Positions 32,576 to 40,360 of a stretch of 64,000 nucleotides of DNA are shown piece after piece. Each line of letters opens with the position of its first letter. Within the stretch, counting starts at the first letter, position 1. A program made the position numbers and the translations under genes. The notes beneath the pieces were generated by a model that was not told the origin of the DNA, did not search any database, and saw only the letters and a list, made by a program, of their open reading frames with translations. The stretch comes from an uncultured Paracoccaceae bacterium (GTDB taxonomy: Bacteria > Pseudomonadota > Alphaproteobacteria > Rhodobacterales > Rhodobacteraceae): NCBI GenBank assembly GCA_947492825.1, contig CANLNT010000001.1, positions 496,001 through 560,000 on the forward strand, written 5' to 3'.

Positions 32576-33564
32576 CCAGCAGCACCGCGCAGGACGGTCA
32601 TTGTCCAGATCAGGATCGGGATTGCTATGATGCCACCAACCGGCCCCCAGATCCAAAGCCAGAAAACAAGCGACAGGAACACCAACAACGGGTTCACGGA
32701 CAGGTTACGCCCGACAAGAGCGGGCGTAACAAATTGCGCCTCAATGGCATTCAATGTGACATAGATGGCCACCGGCAAGAAGCTTGCAGCGCCATCGAAT
32801 GCGACGATCCCGGCGATCGTCAACGCGACAGCGAGTGTTGCTGGTCCCAGATAAAGCATGAAGTTCAACAGACATGCCAAAATCCCCCAGATCACAGGCG
32901 TCGGCATCCCGATTATCTGCATGGCCAAAGCAATTACGACGCCAAAGCTTGCGTTAATCGCCGCAATCGTCAGAACATATCGCGATACTTGTTTTGCGGC
33001 CAACCTAAGGTCGGATTTGGCGAGCGGTTTGATGTTCCGGCTCAGGCCATCGTAGATGTCCGTCCGGACCAGCAGAAAGAAGTAGAGCGTGCCAACAAAG
33101 ATCAAAAGGCGCGCCATGAATTGGGGTGCGTAGAATAGCGCGTCGGTCAAGGATGGAACAGTCACTGTGTCTTCGTCACCTGCGGCACCCGCGCCAGGTT
33201 CGATCGCGGTTGCCATGTCTTCCGATATCGCTTCCAGCCCGCGCAAAAGACGTCGCGCTTCAAATACGGTATCGCGCAGTTCCGCGCGTATGATCGGTGC
33301 CTGTTCTATCGCCAATGTCACGTAGGGCTCGATCAACAGGATGACCGCAAAGATGATTGCAACAGCAAAGAGCATCGTCAGGAAAGCAGCGGGGGCATTT
33401 GGAATGCGTAACCTGTCCCACAGGTCCGATACGGGCGTCATCACGATACCAAGTGTCAAAGCGGCGACAACAGGGACCAGAATATAGCTGGTCTGCTGCA
33501 GAAGCAGAATGCCCGCCGCAATCGCCACGATGACTAGACAGCCTTGGTTTACCGATGTGCGCAT
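32542..33564 (-). CDS. AI-2E family transporter
   Basis: 340 residues. Seven to eight membrane segments are readable, with the family ending pattern around FVTPALVGRNLSVNPLLVFL and the central long soluble part between membrane segments 3 and 4. Members export autoinducer-2 or act as Na+/H+ antiporters. The ATG at 33564 is preceded by GGAGGGAG at the right distance and is preferred to 33582. Its promoter is a perfect EcfG box. Confidence 0.88.
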   Translation of the reverse strand: MRTSVNQGCLVIVAIAAGILLLQQTSYILVPVVAALTLGIVMTPVSDLWDRLRIPNAPAAFLTMLFAVAIIFAVILLIEPYVTLAIEQAPIIRAELRDTVFEARRLLRGLEAISEDMATAIEPGAGAAGDEDTVTVPSLTDALFYAPQFMARLLIFVGTLYFFLLVRTDIYDGLSRNIKPLAKSDLRLAAKQVSRYVLTIAAINASFGVVIALAMQIIGMPTPVIWGILACLLNFMLYLGPATLAVALTIAGIVAFDGAASFLPVAIYVTLNAIEAQFVTPALVGRNLSVNPLLVFLSLVFWLWIWGPVGGIIAIPILIWTMTVLRGAAGQTISAGAPGK

Positions 33565-33584
33565 TCCGAACTCCCTCCGCATCT

Positions 33585-33609
33585 AACGCGCTGGCTGGTT
33601 GAACGTTCC
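33585..33609 (-). promoter_or_regulatory. EcfG-type promoter (GGAAC-N16-CGTT) of the AI-2E gene
   Basis: Minus-strand GGAAC 33609-33605 and CGTT 33588-33585, exact 16-base spacer, 21 bases before the ATG. Confidence 0.78.
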
Positions 33610-33617
33610 CGGATGAA

Positions 33618-33642
33618 GGAACGAAATCTGCGCGAGCGCGTT
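33618..33642 (+). promoter_or_regulatory. EcfG-type promoter (GGAAC-N16-CGTT) of the 58-residue protein
   Basis: GGAAC 33618-33622 and CGTT 33639-33642, perfect; back to back with the minus-strand AI-2E promoter. 32 bases before the start codon at 33674. Confidence 0.78.
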
Positions 33643-33673
33643 GGGCGAACAAATGGAATGAAAGGAGACTGAA

Positions 33674-33850
33674 ATGTCCGCATCTAATACAAATGTCGAC
33701 GCCCAGAAGCGTCGCCACAAAGGTCCACTTTTTGGAATAACCATCGCCCTTGTCTGGGTCGCCGTGCTTTTCAGTGGGTTTTTGATCTGGACTGCATATC
33801 AGCCTGCGAACCCAGCGGCTGAAAGTCCGGCGGAAGTCCTGAGTGACTGA
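33674..33850 (+). CDS. Small membrane protein of 58 residues, stress-controlled
   Basis: An ATG at 33674 follows AAAGGAGACTGAA. The product has a short basic N-terminus (AQKRRHKG), one transmembrane helix (ITIALVWVAVLFSGFLIW) and a polar tail with Pro, Ala and Glu. It has a perfect EcfG promoter upstream and a strong terminator right after its stop, so it is a complete monocistronic unit. No family recognised. Confidence 0.78.
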   Translation: MSASNTNVDAQKRRHKGPLFGITIALVWVAVLFSGFLIWTAYQPANPAAESPAEVLSD

Positions 33851-33854
33851 ACAA

Positions 33855-33883
33855 AAGAAAGGCGCCCTTGTGGCGCCTTTCTT
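33855..33883. terminator. Bidirectional terminator
   Basis: AAGAAAGGCGCC and GGCGCCTTTCTT form a perfect 12-base stem with a 5-base loop. It serves the small protein on the plus strand and the DUF202 gene on the minus strand. Confidence 0.85.
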
Positions 33884-33884
33884 G

Positions 33885-34247
33885 TCATAAAATCCAAAGT
33901 AGGACACCAGCCGATGCCGTGCCGATTACCAGCATGACCGACGTCGCAATCATTGCGCCGTGGGATTGGGCGGTTGCATCATGCTCTTCGATGCGGCGTT
34001 GCGCTTTCTGGGACCGCGCAGCAGCCGTGCAGAAAATAACGATTGCAATGACAATGAAAAATTCCGCCACAAGTTTGGCCATCCAAGTTGGTTCAGTCGC
34101 ACCAAAAATGGCCTTCAAACCAATCGCTATTGCGACGCAAGCCATTCCTGTCCGCATCCATGCGGCGAACGTGCGTTCATTCGCCAGCAATGTCCGGTCC
34201 TCTGCCCAGTTGGTTCGGTGATCCTTGTCAGCGTCGACATTCTTCAT
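33885..34247 (-). CDS. DUF202 (YidH) family membrane protein
   Basis: 120 residues. The N-terminal RTNWAEDRTLLANERTFAAW MRTGMACVAIAIGL is the conserved DUF202 start, followed by three transmembrane helices. The yeast vacuolar transporter chaperone has the same domain. Function in bacteria unknown. Its start lies just downstream of a minus-strand terminator. Confidence 0.9.
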   Translation of the reverse strand: MKNVDADKDHRTNWAEDRTLLANERTFAAWMRTGMACVAIAIGLKAIFGATEPTWMAKLVAEFFIVIAIVIFCTAAARSQKAQRRIEEHDATAQSHGAMIATSVMLVIGTASAGVLLWIL

Positions 34248-34261
34248 CTTGATATCTCCAT

Positions 34262-34295
34262 AAAAAAAGGGCGCAGCTTTTCAGGTGCGCCCTTT
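34262..34295 (-). terminator. Terminator of the PLDc_N-like gene (minus strand)
   Basis: AAAGGGCGCA pairs with TGCGCCCTTT, followed on the minus strand by TTTT. It separates the PLDc_N gene from DUF202. Confidence 0.8.
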
Positions 34296-34309
34296 CATCG
34301 TTTCGATCC

Positions 34310-34498
34310 CTAGGCAGAGACGGTGGCAGACCGCGGGCCGGCCACAAGCCAGGCAATGAAGCCAAGGATCGGCAGTACGAGGACCAGAAGGGTCCACAAC
34401 ACTTTGCTGCCTGTCGACGCACCAGACCCGATAATGGACACTATGGCCCAAACATTCAGGGCGAGGATAATCAGACCGCCAAAACCAGCATATTCCAT
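34310..34498 (-). CDS. PLDc_N-domain small membrane protein
   Basis: 62 residues with two membrane helices, ALNVWAIVSIIGSGASTG and LWTLLVLVLPILGFIAWLV, plus a Gly-Pro-Arg end, the PLDc_N (phospholipase D nuclease N-terminal) pattern found in free-standing small proteins. The start at 34498 has GGAGG upstream. It has an EcfG-type promoter and its own terminator. Confidence 0.85.
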   Translation of the reverse strand: MEYAGFGGLIILALNVWAIVSIIGSGASTGSKVLWTLLVLVLPILGFIAWLVAGPRSATVSA

Positions 34499-34535
34499 AA
34501 CTGAAACCTCCATTTCATCGTTTCGTTACGGGCCC

Positions 34536-34561
34536 AACACGGATCAATGTGAATTCGTTCC
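34536..34561 (-). promoter_or_regulatory. EcfG-type promoter (GGAAC-N17-TGTT) of the PLDc_N gene
   Basis: Minus-strand GGAAC 34561-34557 and TGTT 34539-34536, 17-base spacer, 38 bases before the ATG. Confidence 0.68.
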
Positions 34562-34579
34562 CATAAATCCCGGCTTTTG

Positions 34580-35392
34580 TCAGTTCAGCTCTTTTCGGAC
34601 CTGCCCGAAGGCCAACAAGGCAAAGATCGCTGTGCCACCAAGAACGTTCCCTGCGAGCACGGGCAAGAAGAAATCTGTCAGCGCAGGCACAATGCTCAGT
34701 TCGCCGGTGAGCAACATGAATGCCATTTCAACGCTGCCCGCGACGATATGTGTGAAATCACCCGCGGCTATAAGCCAAGTGAAGGTCAAAATGACGAAAA
34801 AGCCAAACCCATCTGACCCCGGCAACATCCAGACAATCGCTGCGACAAGAATACCGGCGGGAATCGCACGCTGGAACGCGACTTCGGGACCAAAACCTGT
34901 TGCATGGGCCGACAGTTGGGCAATGGCGGCGATCAACGCGTCGGGGATGAAATTGCCGAATGCGAAAGCGGCCGCCGCCAGAAAGGCACCGATCACATTT
35001 GCGCCCAATACGATCATCCAAAGTGAAAGCATTCGGCGGAACATGGGCCAAGCCGGATCATGCATCACCGGCAAAACGGTGGTGATGGTATTTTCGGTAA
35101 AAAGCTGCATCCGGCCCAGAATGACCACAAGAAAACCAAGGCTGTATCCAAGGTTCTCGACCAAATAGCGCCAAGGCGCATCCGGCAGATAGGTTCTGAA
35201 AATCGCCTCACCCAACACGGACAGCGAAATCATGAGACCAGCTGCGATACCAGACCAAAAGAGCGATGCATAAGGCCGCGCAAGTTCTTCATGACCGTCA
35301 CGGCGGATCACCTCGAATATTTCCTTCGACGATAGCTTTTCTGCTTCATCTACAGGATCGTGGTTGGCGTTCTGCGTGTTGAAATTTGTCAT
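34580..35392 (-). CDS. Formate/nitrite transporter family protein, YfdC-like
   Basis: 270 residues. A charged N-terminus (LSSKEIFEVIRRDGHEELAR) is followed by six membrane helices of the FNT channel fold, with GRMQLFTENTITTVLPVM and the LGANVIGAFLAA signature. The N-terminal extension and TENT stretch are those of the YfdC subgroup, whose ion is unknown, rather than of FocA or NirC. The start at 35392 has CGGAGC upstream. Confidence 0.87.
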   Translation of the reverse strand: MTNFNTQNANHDPVDEAEKLSSKEIFEVIRRDGHEELARPYASLFWSGIAAGLMISLSVLGEAIFRTYLPDAPWRYLVENLGYSLGFLVVILGRMQLFTENTITTVLPVMHDPAWPMFRRMLSLWMIVLGANVIGAFLAAAAFAFGNFIPDALIAAIAQLSAHATGFGPEVAFQRAIPAGILVAAIVWMLPGSDGFGFFVILTFTWLIAAGDFTHIVAGSVEMAFMLLTGELSIVPALTDFFLPVLAGNVLGGTAIFALLAFGQVRKELN

Positions 35393-35421
35393 GTTTGCTC
35401 CGTTATGTGCAATCATCCCTT

Positions 35422-35454
35422 AATGCTCCGGAACGCATTCCGTTCCCGCGCATT
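35422..35454. promoter_or_regulatory. Back-to-back GGAAC half-sites between the FNT and DUF2254 genes
   Basis: GGAAC occurs at 35430-35434 (plus) and 35446-35442 (minus) in the 94-base gap. In both directions the base group 16 bases on is CATT, not NGTT, so these are weak candidates for EcfG promoters. Confidence 0.35.
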
Positions 35455-35486
35455 GTGCTTGCAACGAACGTGAAGGCTTTTGATAC

Positions 35487-36728
35487 GTGCAGATGAACAG
35501 ACCGACGCAACTGCCTGCAGGTAAGCGTGCCTACCTGCTCAAACTGGTTCAGGACGTTCGCGCAAGCTATTGGTTTCTACCTTCAATCCTTGTCTTCGTC
35601 GGGCTTACGCTTGCATTTTTCATGGGCTGGATTGATGCGCGTGGCACGCGACTGCCATTCCCGCTTCCTGAAACGCTCTTGGATACGCAGGCCGATGGCG
35701 CGCGATCCACCCTTGCTGTGATTGCCCAATCGATCATTGGTGTCACTGGCGTAATGTTTTCAATGACGCTGGTTGCGGTCTCGTTTGCGTCAGGCAACTT
35801 TGGTCCAAGACTGATCGGCAATTTCATGCGCGACCGCGGCAATCAATGGAGCCTCGGTATCCTCATCTCCACCTTTGTCTACGCCCTTGTTGTGTTGCGT
35901 TCGGTGCAAGATGGAATAGATGGCGGCGTGGCAGAATACGTGCCGCAATACTCTTTGATCATGGCCTTGATCCTGACATTGCTATGCGTGTTCACGCTGA
36001 TCTATTTCATCCATCACGTGCCAGAGACGATCAATGTTTCGCGCATTTCTGCGGGGATTGGCGCCGCGTTGGAAAAGCAAATTCTTGACCTGATCGAACG
36101 GGACAACGATTCCGATAACGGGACCCGGCATCCTAACCGTGACCCTGATACGGTCATCACGTCTGCCGTCTCGGGTTACGTCCAGACAGTGAATTTCGAC
36201 CAGTTGAGCGAATTGGCAATGGCATCTGACTGGCATGTCGCGTTGAACGTGCCAATTGGGGGGTTTGTCACATCAAAGACGCCGGTAATTTCCGTTTGGG
36301 GCAAAGACCTAAGTGATGACGACTACCGCCACATCTTGGGGTGTTTTGCCGTCGGATCCAGCCGCACTGAAAACCAAAACCCAAGTTTTCTTGCGGAACA
36401 ACTGGTAGAGATGGTTGCCCGCGCGTTGTCGCCCGGTTTGAACGATCCCTACACTGCGATTGACTGCCTTAACCGGATGGCAGCCGCACTGACGATTGCA
36501 GGGACATACCGGGACGGTTTGCGCCCGCCCTTTGTCGCACGCGTAGCGTTCCATCACCTGACGTTCGCGCGCTTGCTTGAGGTGACATTCGGCAAGTGCA
36601 GGCCTTACGTCCTTGACGATCCGCTGACGCTTCAGCACGCTCAGGCGCTCTTGGATGAATTGCATGAAACGGTGCGCGACACTGACAAAGGTGCCGTTGC
36701 GGATATGCGCGAGGCGCTGAAGGGCTAG
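35487..36728 (+). CDS. DUF2254 domain-containing membrane protein
   Basis: 413 residues. Four transmembrane helices in the first 190 residues (LVFVGLTLAFFMGWID, IIGVTGVMFSMTLVAVSFAS, FVYALVVLRSV, MALILTLLCVFTLIYFI) are followed by a soluble half with a DUF2254 signature (ALSPGLNDPYTAIDCLNRMA). The function is unknown; the DPYTA motif is strictly kept in the family. The start may be GTG 35487 or ATG 35493. Confidence 0.88.
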   Translation: MQMNRPTQLPAGKRAYLLKLVQDVRASYWFLPSILVFVGLTLAFFMGWIDARGTRLPFPLPETLLDTQADGARSTLAVIAQSIIGVTGVMFSMTLVAVSFASGNFGPRLIGNFMRDRGNQWSLGILISTFVYALVVLRSVQDGIDGGVAEYVPQYSLIMALILTLLCVFTLIYFIHHVPETINVSRISAGIGAALEKQILDLIERDNDSDNGTRHPNRDPDTVITSAVSGYVQTVNFDQLSELAMASDWHVALNVPIGGFVTSKTPVISVWGKDLSDDDYRHILGCFAVGSSRTENQNPSFLAEQLVEMVARALSPGLNDPYTAIDCLNRMAAALTIAGTYRDGLRPPFVARVAFHHLTFARLLEVTFGKCRPYVLDDPLTLQHAQALLDELHETVRDTDKGAVADMREALKG

Positions 36729-36818
36729 CCGGGCCTCTGTCAAATCACCCGTCACGGGCGCGCTTTTCACACATTCGGAAAATCCCAGTTGCTCCAAATA
36801 TTGGTTTGCCGCTTACGG

Positions 36819-36843
36819 GGAACCATTTGCGCCAAGCGCCGTT
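36819..36843 (+). promoter_or_regulatory. EcfG-type promoter (GGAAC-N16-CGTT) of the 36903/MscS genes
   Basis: GGAAC 36819-36823 and CGTT 36840-36843, perfect 16-base spacer. Confidence 0.78.
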
Positions 36844-36902
36844 CTTCTTGTCAAATTGGTCGCGCGCCACGCGCTGCGGCCCGAGCTTTGAAGGAGAGAA
36901 AC

Positions 36903-37112
36903 ATGAGCGTTCAGATCAGAAACCTGCGCTACAACCCTGCCGCCGAGGCATTTGAAGGCCGCATCGACATCCAGCGCGGGAATACATCATTCCGCTATCC
37001 ATGCACGGTGGAAGGACCGGTCAGTATGTCGCCCGCAGAGGTGCGTCAGAAAATGAAGGCGCAAGCGCGGTCGATGTCTGACACGCCGCCCGACGTCTTC
37101 TCACGCTTCTGA
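36903..37112 (+). CDS. Orphan protein of 69 residues, stress-controlled
   Basis: 69 residues, soluble, starting MSVQIRNLRYNPAAEAFEGR and containing GNTSFRYPCTVEGPVSMSP, with beta-strand-rich composition. GGAGAG precedes the ATG. It lies behind a perfect EcfG-type promoter and 29 bases before the mscS-type gene. Family not recognised. Confidence 0.75.
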   Translation: MSVQIRNLRYNPAAEAFEGRIDIQRGNTSFRYPCTVEGPVSMSPAEVRQKMKAQARSMSDTPPDVFSRF

Positions 37113-37141
37113 CTGACTGAAATAGCAATACGGATTTTCGC

Positions 37142-38059
37142 ATGGAAAACCTCATGAACTGGGGCGAAAGCCTTTTTACGACCGAAATCTATGGCGGGCA
37201 GTCGCTGGCCGACTATCTGACACTCGATACGTTGATCGCGTTGTTCGGCAACACCGTCGCCGCCATTCTTATTCTGATCGTGGGCTTTGCTGTCGCTGGT
37301 TTCTTGCGGCGGCAAATCCACAAGATCGGTGATAATCACGCATCGCTGGACAACACATTGTTCAGCTTTCTGGGCAACATTGCACGTTATGTCGTGCTGG
37401 CATTTACCTGTCTGTTTATCCTCAACACTTTCGGGGTCGAAACGACGTCGATCGTGGCCGTCATTGGTGCGGCAGGTCTGGCCGTTGGCCTTGCCTTGCA
37501 AGGGACACTGTCAAATGTCGCGGCCGGGATCATGATCATCCTGTTCAGGCCCCTCAAGATCGGTGATTTCGTCGAGGTCGACGGCACGATGGGTACGGTA
37601 AAGGAAATCACGCTGAACTATACCGAGATCGCGAATATCGGGAATGTCAAAGTGATCGTGCCAAACTCTGAAGTCTGGGGAAACAAGATCAAAAACTACT
37701 CTGAATACCCGACCCGTCGGGCAGAGTGGACGTTTGGTGTGGGTTACGGTGTCAATCTCGCTAAGGCAGAGCAAGTGATCCAAGATACAATTATGGCTGA
37801 CGAACGCTCTCATGCCGATCCCGCACCGTTCATTCAGGTGAACAATCTGGGCAACAGTAGCGTCGATTTTCTTGTGCGCGTGTGGTGCGATACCGAGGAA
37901 TATTTCGCGTATCAGGCCGATATGAAGCGCCGTGTAAAAGAGGCGCTTGATGAGGCGGATATCAATATTCCGTTCCCGACGCGAACACTCGTTCACCAAA
38001 ACCCGGAACTGCGAGTGGTCGAAAGCGACGAAAGCAATATGCAATACGCGGCAGAGTAA
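37142..38059 (+). CDS. Small-conductance mechanosensitive channel (MscS family)
   Basis: 305 residues. Three N-terminal membrane helices lead to the pore helix VIGAAGLAVGLALQGTLSNVAAG, whose Gly/Ala pattern is the MscS hallmark, followed by the beta domain (GDFVEVDGTMGTVKEITLNY) and the C-terminal alpha/beta part. It opens under membrane tension to release solutes on osmotic downshift. It is downstream of an EcfG promoter and closed by a strong terminator. Confidence 0.95.
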   Translation: MENLMNWGESLFTTEIYGGQSLADYLTLDTLIALFGNTVAAILILIVGFAVAGFLRRQIHKIGDNHASLDNTLFSFLGNIARYVVLAFTCLFILNTFGVETTSIVAVIGAAGLAVGLALQGTLSNVAAGIMIILFRPLKIGDFVEVDGTMGTVKEITLNYTEIANIGNVKVIVPNSEVWGNKIKNYSEYPTRRAEWTFGVGYGVNLAKAEQVIQDTIMADERSHADPAPFIQVNNLGNSSVDFLVRVWCDTEEYFAYQADMKRRVKEALDEADINIPFPTRTLVHQNPELRVVESDESNMQYAAE

Positions 38060-38075
38060 GTGCTCAACATTGACT

Positions 38076-38114
38076 AAAGAAGCCCGGACCAGTTTGCCTG
38101 GATCGGGCTTCTTT
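38076..38114 (+). terminator. Rho-independent terminator of the mechanosensitive channel gene
   Basis: AAAGAAGCCCG pairs with CGGGCTTCTTT with a further inner stem; ends with a short T-run. Confidence 0.82.
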
Positions 38115-38182
38115 ATGTGTCAATGACGCTCAACGTCCCACTTCAGGTTTGCGTGGCTGTCAAGTTGTCTGCCCTTTCCGCG

Positions 38183-38272
38183 TCACGCGTCCGTGCTTCC
38201 AATTCGGCGTACAGCTCTGCCACTCCATAAGTCTTGCCATAGATCAAAGTAGACGTCTTTGAGGCTGCTCAT
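38183..38272 (-). CDS. Possible 29-residue protein
   Basis: The minus strand encodes MSSLKDVYFDLWQDLWSGRA and nine more residues after an AAGAGAA stretch. The gap 38115-38379 has nothing else. A GGAAC lies upstream on the minus strand but no matching -10 was found. Weak. Confidence 0.2.
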   Translation of the reverse strand: MSSLKDVYFDLWQDLWSGRAVRRIGSTDA

Positions 38273-38379
38273 GGGGTTCTCTTGTTTGAGTTGAAATCGC
38301 CGGACCGACCCGCGCGCGGCGCTGTTCGTTCCCGCCTGCTTTGATCTTGGAAAATGCACTGACTGCGGCGCGGCGCGTG

Positions 38380-38404
38380 GGAACACTTCTGCGCCCCAAA
38401 CGTT
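38380..38404 (+). promoter_or_regulatory. EcfG-type promoter (GGAAC-N16-CGTT) of the Tudor-like/topoisomerase genes
   Basis: GGAAC 38380-38384 and CGTT 38401-38404, perfect spacing, 36 bases before the start codon at 38440. Confidence 0.78.
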
Positions 38405-38439
38405 GCGCCTGCCAAACGGTCCGAGTGGAGAGAGAAACG

Positions 38440-38652
38440 ATGAGCATTCAGTCTGGCGACAAAGTTGAATGGGCGTGGGGCAGCGGCACCGCCGAGGGTG
38501 AGGTCGAAAAGATCAACACAACGTCGGTCACGCGCACGATCAAAGGATCAGAGGTGACGCGCAATGGCTCTGATGATGATCCCGCCCTTGAGATCAAACA
38601 AGAAGACGGCACATTGGTCCTCAAACTCGCGTCAGAAGTGAGCAAGGCGTGA
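38440..38652 (+). CDS. DUF2945/HVA1-type Tudor domain protein
   Basis: 70 residues. SGDKVEWAWGSGTAEGEVEK and ALEIKQEDGTLVLKLASEV match the hypervirulence-associated Tudor (DUF2945) family, single-domain beta-barrel proteins often next to topoisomerase IB or Ku genes. GGAGAGAGAAACG precedes the ATG. Its stop overlaps the topoisomerase start (GTGA), so the two are cotranslated under an EcfG promoter. Confidence 0.9.
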   Translation: MSIQSGDKVEWAWGSGTAEGEVEKINTTSVTRTIKGSEVTRNGSDDDPALEIKQEDGTLVLKLASEVSKA

Positions 38653-39614
38653 ATGCGCCTGGGCTGACATATTACCCCGACAGCGAACCCGGCATCTTGC
38701 GAAAACCGAGGGGCAGGGGCTTTTCCTATTTCGATCCAGATGGGCAATTGATCACGGACCAGTTAGAACGGAACCGCCTTGCGCAACTGGCCGTGCCGCC
38801 GGCTTATGTCGACGTATGGATGTCACCGATCGATCGTGGTCATCTGCGTGCAACAGGGCGCGATGCCAAGGGCCGAAAACAATACCTGTATCACCCCGAC
38901 TGGACGCGCGCACAGGCAGAGGTGAAATTTGAACAACTGGCTGGGTTCGGGGCCGCTTTGCCACGGATCAGACGCCGTGTTCAAAAGGACCTTGATGCAA
39001 CCGTTGGCGAAAAGGTGTTCGCGCTGGCTGCCGCAGTCACGTTGATTGACCGGACCGGTCTGCGTGTCGGTAGCCCGCAATATGCCGCGGAAAACGGGAC
39101 ATATGGCGCGTTGACGCTGCGCAACAAGCACGTCTCGTTGGCGAGGAATGCGATTGACTTGCGCTATCGCGCGAAAGGCGGGCAGCAGGTGCGACGCAAG
39201 CTGAGCGATGCAAAGCTTGCGCGCGTCTTGGGCAAAATCAATGACCTGCCGGGGGCGACCCTTTTGTCGTGGGTCGATGACGATGGTATCGCTCAAACTC
39301 TAAGCTCTGAGGCACTCAACAGCTATATCAGCGAAGCAGGCGGGCTGGACGCGGGGATCACTGCCAAGACCTTTCGCACCTGGGCTGGGTCTTGCGCCGC
39401 GCTAGAGGTAGCGCTTACTGGCGAGGCGACGATCAAGGATATGGCCGATGCGGCCGCAAAGGTTTTGCGCAATACACCTGCAATCGCACGCAACAGCTAC
39501 GTCCATCCGGACGTCATCGCGCTTGCAGGGGCACCCGCGCCTGATATCGCGCCTCGGGAACGGTCTGGCCTGCGATTGACCGAACAACGTCTTCTGGGAC
39601 TTCTCGAAAACTGA
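38649..39614 (+). CDS. DNA topoisomerase IB (poxvirus type)
   Basis: 321 residues. The N-terminal part GFSYFDPDGQLITD and the catalytic domain carry the family active-site set: the R in GRKQYLYHP, the K in LRNKHV, the R in the QQVRRKL stretch, and the nucleophile Y284 in RNSYVHPDVI. It relaxes both positive and negative supercoils through a 3'-phosphotyrosyl link. GTG start overlapping the Tudor protein stop. Placement under the stress promoter suggests a role in DNA protection or repair during stress. Confidence 0.93.
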   Translation: MNAPGLTYYPDSEPGILRKPRGRGFSYFDPDGQLITDQLERNRLAQLAVPPAYVDVWMSPIDRGHLRATGRDAKGRKQYLYHPDWTRAQAEVKFEQLAGFGAALPRIRRRVQKDLDATVGEKVFALAAAVTLIDRTGLRVGSPQYAAENGTYGALTLRNKHVSLARNAIDLRYRAKGGQQVRRKLSDAKLARVLGKINDLPGATLLSWVDDDGIAQTLSSEALNSYISEAGGLDAGITAKTFRTWAGSCAALEVALTGEATIKDMADAAAKVLRNTPAIARNSYVHPDVIALAGAPAPDIAPRERSGLRLTEQRLLGLLEN

Positions 39615-39660
39615 ATGATCCTGGCGCCTACCAAGCGTTTGCTAGAGTTCGCAAAAAGGG

Positions 39661-39930
39661 ATGGACGTGGCCGACAAGAGTAATCTGACATCAGGGCCAA
39701 TCTAGCAGGAATTACATCAGCTAGCGGGTCCGATGATCTTTGGGATAATCGCTGTGATCTCTGTCTCGTAGATCAACACGGACAATGTGTGCCAAATGGG
39801 CACGCCGCAACTGACCGCGTCGTCATTCGCGTTTCCGGTCGCGCTGACGGTGTCGCGCCTTGCAATCGGCCTTGGGGCAGGGGGGCCTTACGTGGTTTCG
39901 TGTGCGATTGGCGCGAAGGTTTCTAGCCTC
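39661..39930 (+). pseudogene. MATE efflux transporter fragment with two in-frame stops
   Basis: Read from ATG 39661, one frame gives NLTSGPI, stop (39703), QLAGPMIFGIIAVISVS, stop (39769), then TPQLTASSFAFPVALTVS and RLAIGLGAGGPYVVSCAIGA. This is the start of a MATE exporter (LTxGPI, PMxFGIIAV, LGxGVxSVVSRAIGA). The similarity ends abruptly about base 39920, next to the RidA gene that begins on the other strand. So it is a truncated, dead gene, cut by whatever brought in the following block. Confidence 0.8.
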
Positions 39931-40360
39931 ATCCAATCTTGTTGCCAGCGCTGGCCACCAAGCAGATCTCAATCGCTGCATTGCCAGGGAGAGACGCAAC
40001 GCCAACAGCGGCGCGAGTGCCGATTGCGTCGGGTCCGAGCCGGTCTTCGATAAAGCGTGAAGCATGATCTGCAACGGCCGCGTGGGCTTTGAAGCCAGGT
40101 TCCGTAGCCATGAAGACGGTCATCGAAAGAATGCAGGTCAGCAGTTCTTCCGGCGCAAGCTGACCCTCGGCTGCAGCGATCGCGTTGCGGGCAGCAAGCT
40201 CGACTGCCGCGCGGTGCATCCCGGGATCGTCTGCCGCGCCGATCGCTCCGTGGAATATCAACGCGTCACCTTCACGCGGCGTCATGCCCGCGGTCCAGAT
40301 CAGGTTTTGATGCCGTTTGGCCGCACGGTAGAGCCCCTGTGGGCGGGGATCGCGCCTCAT
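39929..40360 (-). CDS. RidA family protein (enamine/imine deaminase-like)
   Basis: 143 residues. MRRDPRPQGLYRAAKRHQN, ARNAIAAAEGQLAPEELL and the C-terminal GTRAAVGVASLPGNAAIEIC match the Rid fold, with the arginine of the active site in GTRAAV. The family deaminates reactive imines made by PLP enzymes. The start at 40360 overlaps the aminotransferase stop by four bases (ATGA), so it is coupled to an aminotransferase, the sort of partner that would make such imines. Its 3' end abuts the MATE pseudogene. Confidence 0.85.
   Translation of the reverse strand: MRRDPRPQGLYRAAKRHQNLIWTAGMTPREGDALIFHGAIGAADDPGMHRAAVELAARNAIAAAEGQLAPEELLTCILSMTVFMATEPGFKAHAAVADHASRFIEDRLGPDAIGTRAAVGVASLPGNAAIEICLVASAGNKIG

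Noticed and set aside
35422-35454. EcfG promoters for the FNT channel and DUF2254 genes
   Set aside because: The GGAAC boxes are present but the -10 part reads CATT in both directions; kept only as weak half-sites.
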